DNA of 64,000 bases from Arthrobacter sp. (GTDB lineage Bacteria > Actinomycetota > Actinomycetes > Actinomycetales > Micrococcaceae): positions 1 to 64,000 of the forward strand of contig JAHFUZ010000016.1 in the NCBI GenBank assembly GCA_023264815.1, in the 5' to 3' direction. Below the pieces are notes generated by a model that was given only the letters and a program-made list of their open reading frames with translations, was not told the origin of the DNA and made no database searches. A program made the position numbers and the translations under genes. This document shows positions 44,508 to 53,336 of this stretch, piece by piece (the stretch's first letter is position 1; each line of letters opens with the position of its first letter).

Positions 44508-44578
44508 CTGTGACGCCCCTCTCGCGACGCGTGACGGGCCGGTGTCCCGAAGCCGTCAGCGAGCATTAGTCTTAGATA

Positions 44579-45970
44579 GTGACTGAGCTATCTGCAAAAC
44601 CTGCCTTCTCGCTGTCCAGCACCGCCCAGAGCGGAGCAGCCAATTACCCTGGCCTTGACGACTGGCGGGACCTTCCCGTCTCCCAGCAGCCGAGCTGGCA
44701 GGACAAGGACGTTTTTGACGCCTCGGTCCGTGAACTTTCCGTGCTCCCGCCTCTGGTGTTCGCCGGCGAGGTGGACGTCCTCCGTGAGCGGCTCGCTGCT
44801 GCTGCCCAGGGCAAGGCGTTCCTGCTCCAGGGCGGCGACTGTGCCGAGACTTTCGATGCCGCCACTGCGGACAAGATCAGCGCCCGCGTTAAGACCATCC
44901 TCCAGATGGCCGTGGTGCTCACCTATGGTGCGGCCATGCCCGTTATCAAAATGGGCCGGATGGCCGGCCAGTTCGCCAAGCCGCGGTCCTCCAACGACGA
45001 GACCCGCAACGGCGTGACCCTCCCGGCCTACCGCGGCGATATTGTCAATGGCTACGAGTTCACCCCGGAATCCCGCGGCCATGACGCGGCACGGATGCTC
45101 CGGGCCTACCACACCTCGGCTTCCACGCTGAACCTGATCAGGGCTTTCACCCAGGGTGGCTTCGCCGACCTCCGCTCGGTCCACCAGTGGAACAAGGGCT
45201 TCACTGAAAACCCGGCGCACGCCCGGTACGAATCCCTGGCCCGTGACATCGACCGCGCCATCAAGTTCATGGCTTCCTGCGGCGCCGACTTCGAAGCGCT
45301 TAAGCGGGTGGAATTCTTCGCCAGCCACGAAGCCCTGCTGCTGGACTACGAGCGGGCCCTGACCCGGATCGACTCCCGCACGGGCTTCCCGTACGACACG
45401 TCCGCCCACTTCCTGTGGATCGGGGAACGGACCCGCGGCCTCGAGGATGCCCACGTCGATTTCCTGTCCCGCGTGCGCAACCCGATCGGTGTGAAGCTCG
45501 GACCCTCCACCACGGGGGACGACGCCCTGCGCCTCATCGACAAGCTGGACCCGGACCGCGAACCCGGACGCCTGACCTTCATCACCCGCATGGGTGCCGG
45601 GAACATCCGCGAGAAGCTGCCGGCCGTCGTCGAAAAGGTCACCGCCTCCGGTGCACAGGTCCTCTGGGTCACTGACCCCATGCATGGCAATACCGTCACG
45701 TCTCCCAACGGCTACAAGACGCGCAATTTCGACGACGTCATTGACGAAGTGCGCGGGTTCTTCGAAGTGCACCACGCCCTGGGCACCGTGCCCGGTGGCC
45801 TGCACGTGGAGATGACCGGCGACGACGTGGCCGAGTGCCTTGGCGGCGCCGACCCCGTGGACCAGGAAGCCTTCCTCGACAAGTACGAGTCGGTGTGCGA
45901 TCCCCGCCTGAACCACATGCAGTCACTCGAAATGGCGTTCCTGGTGGCAGGAGCACTCGCAAAGCACTGA
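44579..45970 (+). CDS. aroG: 3-deoxy-7-phosphoheptulonate synthase, class II
   Basis: First step of the shikimate pathway: phosphoenolpyruvate plus erythrose 4-phosphate to DAHP. A 463-residue class II (plant-like) enzyme, with FLLQGGDCAETF, KMGRMAGQFAKPRS, the metal-binding RGDIVNGYEF region, TRMGAGNIREKLP, WVTDPMHGNT and HVEMTGDDVAECLGG. GTG start without a ribosome site; TAGTCT (44567-44572) is 6 bases upstream, which fits leaderless expression. In M. tuberculosis this enzyme is likewise beside the kinase pknL. Confidence 0.96.
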   Translation: MTELSAKPAFSLSSTAQSGAANYPGLDDWRDLPVSQQPSWQDKDVFDASVRELSVLPPLVFAGEVDVLRERLAAAAQGKAFLLQGGDCAETFDAATADKISARVKTILQMAVVLTYGAAMPVIKMGRMAGQFAKPRSSNDETRNGVTLPAYRGDIVNGYEFTPESRGHDAARMLRAYHTSASTLNLIRAFTQGGFADLRSVHQWNKGFTENPAHARYESLARDIDRAIKFMASCGADFEALKRVEFFASHEALLLDYERALTRIDSRTGFPYDTSAHFLWIGERTRGLEDAHVDFLSRVRNPIGVKLGPSTTGDDALRLIDKLDPDREPGRLTFITRMGAGNIREKLPAVVEKVTASGAQVLWVTDPMHGNTVTSPNGYKTRNFDDVIDEVRGFFEVHHALGTVPGGLHVEMTGDDVAECLGGADPVDQEAFLDKYESVCDPRLNHMQSLEMAFLVAGALAKH

Positions 45971-45977
45971 CCATCAA

Positions 45978-46019
45978 GGAGGGTGCCCCCGGGACGTCGT
46001 GCCACGGGAGGCACCCTCC
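45978..46019. terminator. terminator between aroG and the PASTA kinase
   Basis: GGAGGGTGCC (45978-45987) pairs with GGCACCCTCC (46010-46019); the loop contains a further CCCGGG/CCCGTG-type pairing. Convergent genes flank it. The following T content is low. Confidence 0.6.
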
Positions 46020-46054
46020 GCGTTTCCTGGCAATGGCCGGCCACGGACTGGCGG

Positions 46055-48136
46055 CTAGACCACTGTCAGGGTGATGACAGACCCTTCGGGGACATCCTTG
46101 TTCACCGGGTCCTGGTCCCGGACGGTGCCAAAAAAGCCGCCCAGGATGTTGTTCACGTCAACCTTGAATCCCAACGCTTCCAGGCCCTTCCGTGCCTCCG
46201 TGGCCTGCTTGCCGACGAAACTGGGCACCTTCACCAGCTTGGGTCCGTCGGAAATCGTCAGCGTCACGGTTCCGCCCTTTGTGAGGGTTCCGGTGGCCGG
46301 CGCCTGGACAGCGACCGAGCCCTTGGGCACGTTGGGATCGTTGACCTTCTTCTTCAGGACGTCCGCTTTAAGGCCGGCAGCTTCGATGGCATCCACGGCG
46401 TCGTCCTCGTCCAGTCCCACGACGGAGGGCACTGGAATCGGCTGCGGCCCCTTGGACACCTGCAGGTTCACCGGGGTGCCGTGCCGGGCGGGAGTGCCGG
46501 AGGCCGGATCCTGGGCAAGCACCACGCCGGCAGGAACGGCCTCGTCAAACTGTTCCGTGACATTGCCCAGGGCCATCCCAGCCTGGTTCAGCGAGGTTTT
46601 CGCCGCATCCAGCGTCCCGCCCGTCAGCGTTGGCAGCCCGAACAGTTGCGGACCCTTGGACACAAACAGTGACACCGGCTGAAACTTCCGGGTCTCTGCC
46701 CCCGCCGCAGGATCCGAACCCACCACCAGGCCGGACGGAACGTCGTCGTCGAAAATGTCACTTGTGCGGGACTGGAAGCCTGCCTCGCTCAGCAACTGCT
46801 GTGCCTGCGCCACTGACTTGTTGGCAACAGCCGGAATCGTGGCCGCTCCTCCCGGGCCCATCCCAAAGAACCAGCCGGCCCCTGTGGCAAGCAACGCAAT
46901 GATGATCAGGACCACGGCCCAGAGGACCCCGCGGCGTCGCGGGTCGCCCTCACGCAGGTTCCGGACCGGTGTTGCCGCCGCCCGGGACCGTGCCTTCTCA
47001 TCCTCGCGGTCGAGTTTGCGCTGGGCACGTTTGCTGAGCGGCGCAGTTTCCCCCGCCAGGTCCACGTCGTCCTGTTCATACTGCACGTGCTGCGTAGCTG
47101 ACGGGTAACCATCATCCGGGGGGTACAGGGCGTGGGGTGGATAGGCGGCGTGGGGCTGCCGCGACGGCTGTGGTGGCTGGGGGCGGGGGATGGATGACAA
47201 CGCGGCGGTGGGGTTGTTTGTCCGGGTTATGACCTCGGTGGGATGCGGCTGCCCGGCCGCGATGGCCGCCGGGGGTCGGAGGTCCAATTCAGTGTTCGTC
47301 AGATTGGTCCGGATATGCCGCAGTTCCTGGAGGAGGGCGTGGCCATCCACCGGCCTGTTTTCAGGATCATTGGCCGTGCACCACTGGACGAGTTCATCCA
47401 TCTCGGCGGCGAGGCCGGGCACCAGGGCCGACGGCGGGCCCACGGTTTCGTTCACATGCTTGTAGGCGACCTGGATAGGGACCTCGCCGTCGTACGGCTG
47501 CCGGCCGGTCAGCATCTCATACAGCATGATGCCCACCGAATAGATGTCACTTCGCGCGTCTGCAGGTTTGCCCAGCACCAGTTCGGGGGACAGGTAGCCC
47601 ACAGTGCCAATCAGGGTTCCGGTGCTGGTGGACGTGCTTACGGCACGGGCCAGTCCAAAGTCGCCGATCTTGATCCGGCCGTCGTCGGCAATGAGGACGT
47701 TTTCCGGCTTTACATCCCGATGGATCAGTCCGGCGGCGTGGGCCTCGCCGAGGCCTTCCACCACCGGATCGATCAGCGCAAGGGCCAGCCTGGGAGGCAG
47801 GGCACCTTTGGACCTGATGACGTCCCGGAGGGTGTGCCCCTTGATGTACTCCATGACCAGGTAGGCGGTCTGGCCGTCGTTGCCCTGGTCAAGCACGCCC
47901 ACGACGTGGGGGTGGGACAGTTTGGCGGCGGATTTAGCCTCGCTGCCGAGCCGGCCCAGGAACGTCTCATCCGTGGCGAGGTGCGGATGAAGCACTTTGA
48001 GGGCGACGTCCCGCTCCAGCCGGAGGTCCGTGGCGAGGTAGACGGTGGACATACCTCCGCGCGCGAGTTTGGAGCGGACCGCGTAGCGGTTGTCCACCAG
48101 CGATCCAACGAGACGGTCAGACACGTGTTCCTGCAC
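46055..48136 (-). CDS. Ser/Thr protein kinase with four PASTA domains (PknL/PknB-like)
   Basis: A 693-residue membrane kinase. Kinase domain (about 18-280): GGMSTVYLA glycine loop, VALKVL lysine, HRDVKPENVLI catalytic loop, KIGDFGLA and YLSPELVLG. A Pro-rich juxtamembrane stretch and basic segment follow, then one membrane helix (LWAVVLIIIALLATGAGWFFG, about 405-425) and four tandem extracellular PASTA repeats (about 430-693) that bind muropeptides or lipid II. It senses peptidoglycan and phosphorylates division and wall proteins. By position (next to aroG, an Rv2175c-like protein and a polyprenyl synthase) it matches pknL, although mycobacterial PknL has no PASTA domains. Confidence 0.94.
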   Translation of the reverse strand: MQEHVSDRLVGSLVDNRYAVRSKLARGGMSTVYLATDLRLERDVALKVLHPHLATDETFLGRLGSEAKSAAKLSHPHVVGVLDQGNDGQTAYLVMEYIKGHTLRDVIRSKGALPPRLALALIDPVVEGLGEAHAAGLIHRDVKPENVLIADDGRIKIGDFGLARAVSTSTSTGTLIGTVGYLSPELVLGKPADARSDIYSVGIMLYEMLTGRQPYDGEVPIQVAYKHVNETVGPPSALVPGLAAEMDELVQWCTANDPENRPVDGHALLQELRHIRTNLTNTELDLRPPAAIAAGQPHPTEVITRTNNPTAALSSIPRPQPPQPSRQPHAAYPPHALYPPDDGYPSATQHVQYEQDDVDLAGETAPLSKRAQRKLDREDEKARSRAAATPVRNLREGDPRRRGVLWAVVLIIIALLATGAGWFFGMGPGGAATIPAVANKSVAQAQQLLSEAGFQSRTSDIFDDDVPSGLVVGSDPAAGAETRKFQPVSLFVSKGPQLFGLPTLTGGTLDAAKTSLNQAGMALGNVTEQFDEAVPAGVVLAQDPASGTPARHGTPVNLQVSKGPQPIPVPSVVGLDEDDAVDAIEAAGLKADVLKKKVNDPNVPKGSVAVQAPATGTLTKGGTVTLTISDGPKLVKVPSFVGKQATEARKGLEALGFKVDVNNILGGFFGTVRDQDPVNKDVPEGSVITLTVV

Positions 48137-48161
48137 CTTACGATCCTAATCCCGCAGTGAA

Positions 48162-48194
48162 AAGGGTCCGAACCGACGTGCGGTCCGGACCCTT
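48162..48194 (-). terminator. terminator after the LysM gene
   Basis: On the minus strand AAGGGTCCG pairs with CGGACCCTT, with an inner ACCG/CGGT pairing, and is followed by TTTT. It lies between the LysM gene and the kinase on the same strand, so they are separate units. Confidence 0.75.
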
Positions 48195-48249
48195 ATCGTT
48201 ATCCCGGGCGCCTGTTTCATCAAGCCCCGGGCATGGTGTGCCTGGCTGG

Positions 48250-49674
48250 TCAGCCGAAGTTCTTTTGGTGTGCCTTGATGGCGGCCACGTACGCCTTGGT
48301 GTCGTCGTACATGCCGTACTTGCTGACCGAATACTGGCCCTGGTAGTACCCGGCGATGGCCGTGTCCTGGTCCTTGCTGGTGGCAATCAGACGTTTGATG
48401 ATGGCAACACCGGCGGTCGCGTTGTCGTAGGGGTCCAGCAGGTTCAGCTTCCGTCCCACGAGGTCAGAAGCCCACTCGCCGGATGACGGAATGACCTGCA
48501 TGGTGCCGATGGCATTGGCCGGGGAGACTGCCCGCTGGTTGAAGCCGGATTCCTGGTGGGCGAAGGCGAGGGCCAGGGAAGGGTCCACGCCCATGGCGCG
48601 GGCCGTGTTCGCCACGATGGTCCGCATCTCATCACGGGAGGGAACGGGCGCTGCATTGAGCAATGCCTTGTTCTGGTTGGCGGAGCTGACCACGGCCTCG
48701 GGGTACGTGAAACCGAGGAAGGAGCTGGGCACCAGCGGCGTGACGCTGGCTGCGGGTGAGGACGACGCCGGCTGGAGCCCCTGGCCCGGAATGGCCAGTT
48801 TGTTGCCGGGATAGATCACGCTGGTCATGCTGAGCTGGTTGGCCGAGAGCAGCTCCGAGAGCCTGACGCCGTGCCGTGAGGCTATCGCCGACAGGGTGTC
48901 CCCTGCCTTGACGGTGTAGGAGCCGCCGGGAGCGGGAGCGGGCGCGGGGGCGGGGGCAGGAGCTGCCGGTGCAGGAGCGGCAGCCACAGGCGCGGCGGCC
49001 GGCTGCGGGGCAGCGGCGGCCGGGGCCCCGCCCGAGCCGACCTTGACCTTCTGGCCCGGGTAGATGATGGAGCGCATGCTGAGGCCGTTCCAGCTGAAGA
49101 TGTCCGAGAGGCTGACATTGTGCCGGGCGGCGATGGCGCCGAGGGTATCGCCGGCCTTGACGGTGTAGCTGCCTCCGGAACCGGTTGGCGCCGCTGGAGC
49201 GGCAGCCGGGGCAGCCGGTGCCGGAGCCGCGGGCGCTGCAGCCGGTGCCGCGGGCGCTGCAGCCGAGCCGGACAGCTTAATCTTCTGGCCGGGGTAGATG
49301 ATGGTGTTCGCCTGGAGGTTGTTCAGCTTCAGGACCTCGTTCGTGCCGAGCCCGTACTTCCCGGCGATGGCGCTGATGGTGTCGCCCCGGACGATGGTGT
49401 ATTCGGCTGGAGCAGCAGGCTGCGCCGGCTTCAGGGACGCCGGAATGGTCGTGGAAACCAGGGCCGCCGGAATCAGGGCTGCCTTGGCCTCGGCGGCCTG
49501 CGCCTTCATGGCTGCGGCAAGCGTGGCAGGGATGGCGCGGGCCGGCGCCTCGGCGGCAGCGGGGTGGGCCAGCGCCACGGACGAGAGGACTACCGCTGGA
49601 AGAGCCGCAGTGGTGGCGGCAATCATGGGCAGACTCGGCCGCGGGGTCTGCTTTGGCGAGCGGGACGTCGTCAT
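48250..49674 (-). CDS. secreted lytic transglycosylase with three LysM domains
   Basis: A 474-residue exported muralytic enzyme. A basic N terminus and hydrophobic stretch (LPMIAATTAALPAVVLSSVALAHPAAA) form a signal peptide. Three LysM modules open with YTIVRGDTISAIAGKYG, YTVKAGDTLGAIAARHNVS and YTVKAGDTLSAIASRHGV and are joined by Ala/Pro linkers. The C-terminal SLT domain has the catalytic Glu in LAFAHQESGFNQRAVSPANAIGTMQVI. It probably cleaves peptidoglycan glycan chains during growth. It lies between the PASTA kinase and the Rv2175c-like gene; a TTGACC/TAACTT promoter is upstream. Confidence 0.93.
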   Translation of the reverse strand: MTTSRSPKQTPRPSLPMIAATTAALPAVVLSSVALAHPAAAEAPARAIPATLAAAMKAQAAEAKAALIPAALVSTTIPASLKPAQPAAPAEYTIVRGDTISAIAGKYGLGTNEVLKLNNLQANTIIYPGQKIKLSGSAAAPAAPAAAPAAPAPAAPAAAPAAPTGSGGSYTVKAGDTLGAIAARHNVSLSDIFSWNGLSMRSIIYPGQKVKVGSGGAPAAAAPQPAAAPVAAAPAPAAPAPAPAPAPAPGGSYTVKAGDTLSAIASRHGVRLSELLSANQLSMTSVIYPGNKLAIPGQGLQPASSSPAASVTPLVPSSFLGFTYPEAVVSSANQNKALLNAAPVPSRDEMRTIVANTARAMGVDPSLALAFAHQESGFNQRAVSPANAIGTMQVIPSSGEWASDLVGRKLNLLDPYDNATAGVAIIKRLIATSKDQDTAIAGYYQGQYSVSKYGMYDDTKAYVAAIKAHQKNFG

Positions 49675-49741
49675 GGAAGGAATCCTCTTCTTAACTGCCG
49701 GGGACGGAAAAACGCTGTGAATACTGATACTAGTGTTACTT

Positions 49742-49769
49742 AAGTTATTGCTGTTACAAATGTGGTCAA
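49742..49769 (-). promoter_or_regulatory. candidate promoter of the LysM gene
   Basis: On the minus strand TTGACC (49764-49769) and TAACTT (49742-49747) are 16 bases apart in an AT-rich patch, about 70 bases before the ATG. The leader is too short and lacks the conserved elements of a ydaO-type riboswitch. Confidence 0.5.
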
Positions 49770-49912
49770 TGAGAATCTCTCATGAATCCGGCCATAGCAC
49801 AAGAACTATGGATGGCCCGGCATGGGCTGTTCGTGGGAGTGTCGCTCCGTGCGTCCGGGCGGGCGGCAGTGCTGACTAGGCGGCAGGGCTTCGGCCGTGG
49901 CAACCTTGATCC

Positions 49913-50266
49913 GTGAGTAACGTAGAAAGCCTTGTGGGCGAGTGGCTGCCCCTGCCGGATGTCGCGCAGTTGTTGGACGTATCTATTACCAAAGTCCATA
50001 GCCTTCTTGATGAACGTGCCCTGGCGGCGCTGCGCATCGGGGACCGGCGGATCCGGTCAGTTCCGGCCGCGTTTATCCAGGACGGGCACGTCGTGGACAG
50101 CCTGCGCGGGACCATCGTAGTCCTGGCTGATGCCGGCTATTCGGATGAAGACCTGATCGTCTGGCTGTTCACCGCAGATGATTCCCTGCGTGGCCGGCCG
50201 ATTGATGCCCTGCGCGAGGGCCGCAAGACCGAAATCCGGCGCCGGGCGCAGACACTCGCCTGGTAG
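49913..50266 (+). CDS. Rv2175c-like DNA-binding protein
   Basis: A 117-residue protein with an N-terminal helix-turn-helix (WLPLPDVAQLLDVSITKVHSLLDERALAALRIGDRRIRSVPAAFIQDG) and a C-terminal helical part (LVVLADAGYSDEDLIVWLFTADDSLRGRPIDALREGRKTEIRRRAQTLAW-like). In M. tuberculosis Rv2175c is the DNA-binding substrate of PknL, encoded beside it. Here the N-terminal tail (MSNVESLVGEW) holds no threonine, unlike Rv2175c whose reported phosphosite is an N-terminal Thr. GTG start; no ribosome site is seen. Divergent from the LysM gene. Confidence 0.85.
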   Translation: MSNVESLVGEWLPLPDVAQLLDVSITKVHSLLDERALAALRIGDRRIRSVPAAFIQDGHVVDSLRGTIVVLADAGYSDEDLIVWLFTADDSLRGRPIDALREGRKTEIRRRAQTLAW

Positions 50267-50285
50267 CCGGGAACCTCGTGCAGTT

Positions 50286-50318
50286 CCAGGGCTTTCCGGC
50301 AGCGCTGGAAAGCCCTGG
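50286..50318. terminator. bidirectional terminator
   Basis: CCAGGGCTTTCC (50286-50297) pairs exactly with GGAAAGCCCTGG (50307-50318) around a 9-base loop, between convergent genes. Confidence 0.7.
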
Positions 50319-50330
50319 AGCCGGAGGGAA

Positions 50331-51425
50331 TCAGGCGGCGCGGCTGACGGTGGCCTCGGCCAGCCGCCGCAGTGCCGTTTTGGGCAGGTCCTCGAGCGGC
50401 AACAGCTCCAGGGCTTCGTAGGCGGCACTGCCAAAGTCGTTGATCAGCAGTTCAGTGGCCTGCAGCGCGCCGGATTCCTCAATAATCCTGCGGATTTCGG
50501 CCACGTCCTCATCGCCCAGGTCCGGGCTCCCCAGCTTTGCGTCAATGAACGCTGATTCCTCGGTTGAGGCCTGTTCCAGCGCCAGGGCAATGAGCACAGT
50601 CCTTTTGCCTTCGCGGAGATCGTCCCCCGCGGGTTTGCCGGTGGTGACGGGGTCGCCGAAGACGCCAAGTACGTCGTCCCGCAGCTGGAACGCCTCGCCC
50701 AGGGGCAGGGCGAAGGCAGAATAGCCACGAAGGAGGTCGTCGTGGGCTCCGGCCAGGGCGCCGCCCAGCGCCAGCGGATGTTCAGTGGAATATTTGGCGG
50801 ACTTGAACCTGATGATCGATTGGGCGCGGGTCACCGCTCCGGCGCGGTCCCTGACGGGCCCGGCTACTTCCTCCAGGATGTCCAGGTACTGGCCGGCCAT
50901 CACCTCGGTGCGCATGAGGTTGAAAATCAGCCGTGCCTGGCTGCCCGAGGCTGCCTGCCCGCCGATGTTGGTAAACGCCTCCTCGCTGAAGGACAGGCAC
51001 AGGTCCCCGGTCAGGATCGCCGCGGCGTGCCCAAACCGTTCGCTGTCCAGGGCCCAGCCCTGGGCATCATGCAACTGGCTGAACCGGCGGTGGACGCTGG
51101 GCCCGCCCCGGCGGGTATCGGAACGGTCGATAATGTCGTCGTGGATGAGGGCAGCGGCCTGGAACAGTTCCAGTGCCGATCCGGCCGTGACGATCTGCGT
51201 GGCTGCGGGGTCGCCGCCGGCGCCCCGCCAACCCCAGTAACACATCAGGGCCCGGAGCCTCTTGCCGCCGGTCACCAGGTTTGAGATCGACCCCATCAGG
51301 GGTTCGACATCGGGCGAGATTGCAGCCACCAGGGCCTGCCGTGCCGTGAGGAACTCGGTGAGCTCCCCGGCAACAGCGGCAACAAAGGCGGCCTGTTCAA
51401 GCCTCAGCTGCTCTGAAACAGTCAC
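50331..51425 (-). CDS. polyprenyl (geranylgeranyl-type) diphosphate synthase
   Basis: A 364-residue trans-prenyltransferase that extends allylic diphosphates with isopentenyl diphosphate, for carotenoid, menaquinone or polyprenyl lipids. First Asp motif in ALIHDDIIDRSDTRRGGPSVH; the second is the shortened LRDDVLGVFGDP seen in actinobacterial IdsA proteins. GKRLRALMCYWGW and KTAKYS-like KSAKYSTEHPL are also present. At the position of idsA2 (Rv2173) near the kinase and Rv2175c. Chain length cannot be set from sequence. Its start overlaps the lipoprotein stop by 4 bases. Confidence 0.92.
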   Translation of the reverse strand: MTVSEQLRLEQAAFVAAVAGELTEFLTARQALVAAISPDVEPLMGSISNLVTGGKRLRALMCYWGWRGAGGDPAATQIVTAGSALELFQAAALIHDDIIDRSDTRRGGPSVHRRFSQLHDAQGWALDSERFGHAAAILTGDLCLSFSEEAFTNIGGQAASGSQARLIFNLMRTEVMAGQYLDILEEVAGPVRDRAGAVTRAQSIIRFKSAKYSTEHPLALGGALAGAHDDLLRGYSAFALPLGEAFQLRDDVLGVFGDPVTTGKPAGDDLREGKRTVLIALALEQASTEESAFIDAKLGSPDLGDEDVAEIRRIIEESGALQATELLINDFGSAAYEALELLPLEDLPKTALRRLAEATVSRAA

Positions 51426-51949
51426 TTGGCTGACTCAACTGCCACGTTGGCGCCGATGGTGAAAGTGGATACGCCGGCGGCTTCAACCACCGCGACGTTG
51501 ACTGTCTCCGTGCCATTCCGGACGAAATCCTTGGACGCCACCGCTCCCACCGCATCGCCGGGAACAGCTTTGAACCCCAGCCCCTCGAGGTGCTTGGCAT
51601 AAAAGTCCACGACGGCGGCGGTGGGGGCCGCAACGCTTCCCACCAAGGCCACTGTGGCGGGCGCAGCGGTTTTGTCGAAGCTGCTGGAGATCACGGTGGC
51701 CCCCGGCATGGCGGGAATGAGCGTTTCGGGGAAGCCGGCCACAATGTTGCCGACCGTGGCCGACGTGCCGGGCGACGGCGTCGGGCTTGCCGAAGCGGTG
51801 ATGTTGGCACTGTCTGTGGCTGACTGTGCCGAACTGGAGGAGGAGGTGGTCACTCCGGGCGCCGCGGGGCTGCAGGCGGCGAGGGCCAGCAGTGAGCTGG
51901 CGGCCAATGCCGCTAATCCTGTTGGCTTAAGGTTCTTCGTGACCGTCAC
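51422..51949 (-). CDS. predicted lipoprotein
   Basis: A 175-residue secreted lipoprotein of unknown function. Signal peptide with lipobox LAAC (Cys26) in ASSLLALAACSPA, then a Ser/Thr/Pro-rich linker (to ~65) and a folded domain of ~110 residues (GFPETLIPAMPGATVISSSFDKTAAPATVALVGSVAAPTAAVVDFYAKHLEGLGFKA). The last part resembles small alpha/beta extracytoplasmic domains. First gene of an operon with the prenyl synthase (ATGA overlap), which suggests an envelope role. Confidence 0.8.
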   Translation of the reverse strand: MTVTKNLKPTGLAALAASSLLALAACSPAAPGVTTSSSSSAQSATDSANITASASPTPSPGTSATVGNIVAGFPETLIPAMPGATVISSSFDKTAAPATVALVGSVAAPTAAVVDFYAKHLEGLGFKAVPGDAVGAVASKDFVRNGTETVNVAVVEAAGVSTFTIGANVAVESAK

Positions 51950-52010
51950 AGGGACTTTCCTCCTGGGGTTGATGCCGGGCTCAGCCTCCAGTTTAGTCAG
52001 TAGCAGCCGA

Positions 52011-52016
52011 TAGAAT
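52011..52016 (+). promoter_or_regulatory. candidate -10 box of a leaderless promoter (dinB)
   Basis: TAGAAT is followed by 7 bases and GTG at 52024. No ribosome site and no SOS box is seen before dinB. Confidence 0.5.
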
Positions 52017-52023
52017 TTCCGTC

Positions 52024-53247
52024 GTGGAGCCTGAGCAGAATGACCAGTTCCCCGACGTGGGTCTTCGGGAGCTCCGGCGCAGATGCATTATGCACGTGGA
52101 CATGGACGCTTTCTTCGTCTCCGTGGAGCTGCGCACGCGTCCCGACCTCCTTGGAAAGCCTGTGATCGTCGGATTCCCGGCGGACCGTTCGGTAGTGCTG
52201 TCCGCCTCCTATGAGGCCCGGGCTTTTGGTGTGAAGTCGGCCATGCCCATGGCCTTAGCGGCAAGGATGTGTCCCCGCGCCATCATCATCGAACCGCGCC
52301 ACAAGCTGTACTACGAAGTGTCGGCCCAGCTGATGGAGATCTTCGGGTCCATCACGGACCTCGTGGAGCCGTTGAGCGTCGACGAAGCATTCCTGGATGT
52401 GGGCGGGGCAATCCGCCGGTTGGGGTCGCCGCGCGCCATCGGCGAACTGATCCGGCGCCGGGTGGCGGCCGAGCTGGGCATCACGGCATCGGTGGGAATT
52501 GCCGCGAGCAAGTTTGTGGCCAAAATTGCCTCCACCAGATGCAAGCCCAATGGGCTGTTGCTGATTGGGCCGGATGAGACGGTGCCGTACCTGCACAGCC
52601 TGCCGGTGGGTGCCCTGTGGGGAATTGGAGCCAAGACCGCGGACGTCCTGGCCCGGATGGGCATCAGGACCGTGGCGGACGTGGCTGCCACCCCCGTGAG
52701 TTCCTTGAAGAAGATGCTCGGCGCCACGGGCGAACATGTGTACAGGCTCTCGTGGGGGATCGACCCGCGTCCGGTAACGCCGGTGCGGTTGGAAAAGAGC
52801 ATAGGCGCGGAAGAAACCTTTGCCGTGGACACCGCCGACGACGCCATTATCGGCAGGGAACTGCTGCGCCTGGCCCACCGGACGGCCGGGCGCCTGCGCA
52901 GTTCAGGAATGGTGGCCCGGACAGTGGCACTGAAACTTCGCTACGCCGATTTCTCCACCATTACCCGGAGCCGCACCGTGCACACGCCCGTGGACAGCGC
53001 CCAGCTGCTCCATGGTGTGGCACTCCAGCTCCTGGAATCCCTGGGCCCGCGTCCCATGACCGTCCGGCTGGTGGGCATCCGGGCCGAGCAGCTCGAGGCG
53101 GCCGCGCAGACCTCCCTGCAGCTCAGCCTGGACCGCCGTGATGACAACTGGCGTGCCGCGGAACAGGCCCTGGACCAGGTCAGCCGGAAGTTCGGCACCA
53201 AATCGGTCTTGCCGGCCAGTCTGCTGGACCCCAGAGGCGGTTCCTGA
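52024..53247 (+). CDS. dinB: DNA polymerase IV
   Basis: Y-family translesion polymerase, 407 residues. Catalytic residues in MHVDMDAFFVSVELR and EPLSVDEAFLDVGGA, thumb helix-hairpin-helix near VGALWGIGAKTADVLARMGIRTVADVA, and the little-finger domain in the C-terminal third. The beta-clamp binding motif expected at the C terminus is not obvious (end: SVLPASLLDPRGGS). GTG start fits a TAGAAT leaderless promoter. About 22 residues precede the conserved MHVDMD start, so an ATG further in (52089) is also possible. Confidence 0.94.
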   Translation: MEPEQNDQFPDVGLRELRRRCIMHVDMDAFFVSVELRTRPDLLGKPVIVGFPADRSVVLSASYEARAFGVKSAMPMALAARMCPRAIIIEPRHKLYYEVSAQLMEIFGSITDLVEPLSVDEAFLDVGGAIRRLGSPRAIGELIRRRVAAELGITASVGIAASKFVAKIASTRCKPNGLLLIGPDETVPYLHSLPVGALWGIGAKTADVLARMGIRTVADVAATPVSSLKKMLGATGEHVYRLSWGIDPRPVTPVRLEKSIGAEETFAVDTADDAIIGRELLRLAHRTAGRLRSSGMVARTVALKLRYADFSTITRSRTVHTPVDSAQLLHGVALQLLESLGPRPMTVRLVGIRAEQLEAAAQTSLQLSLDRRDDNWRAAEQALDQVSRKFGTKSVLPASLLDPRGGS

Positions 53248-53288
53248 CACCCCGGATAGATCCGGCGCAGGGGGTTTCGGACGCACGA

Positions 53289-53308
53289 GGCCGTCTTTCA
53301 GAACGGCC
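53289..53308 (+). terminator. weak hairpin after dinB
   Basis: GGCCGT (53289-53294) pairs with ACGGCC (53303-53308) around an 8-base loop. No T-run follows, so termination is uncertain. Confidence 0.35.
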
Positions 53309-53326
53309 CCCAACAAACTATCCTTA

Positions 53327-53336
53327 TATGTACATA
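53327..53336. promoter_or_regulatory. AT-rich palindrome upstream of the DUF3040 gene
   Basis: TATGTACATA is a perfect palindrome inside an AT-rich island (about 53310-53345), which is rare in this GC-rich DNA. A wider ACTAT/ATAGT pair surrounds it. It is probably part of a promoter or operator for the downstream gene. Confidence 0.35.

Noticed and set aside
49675..49912. Possible c-di-AMP (ydaO) riboswitch before the LysM gene
   Set aside because: Such riboswitches often precede actinobacterial LysM/Rpf genes, but the region is short and none of the conserved core elements is visible; an ordinary promoter is present instead.
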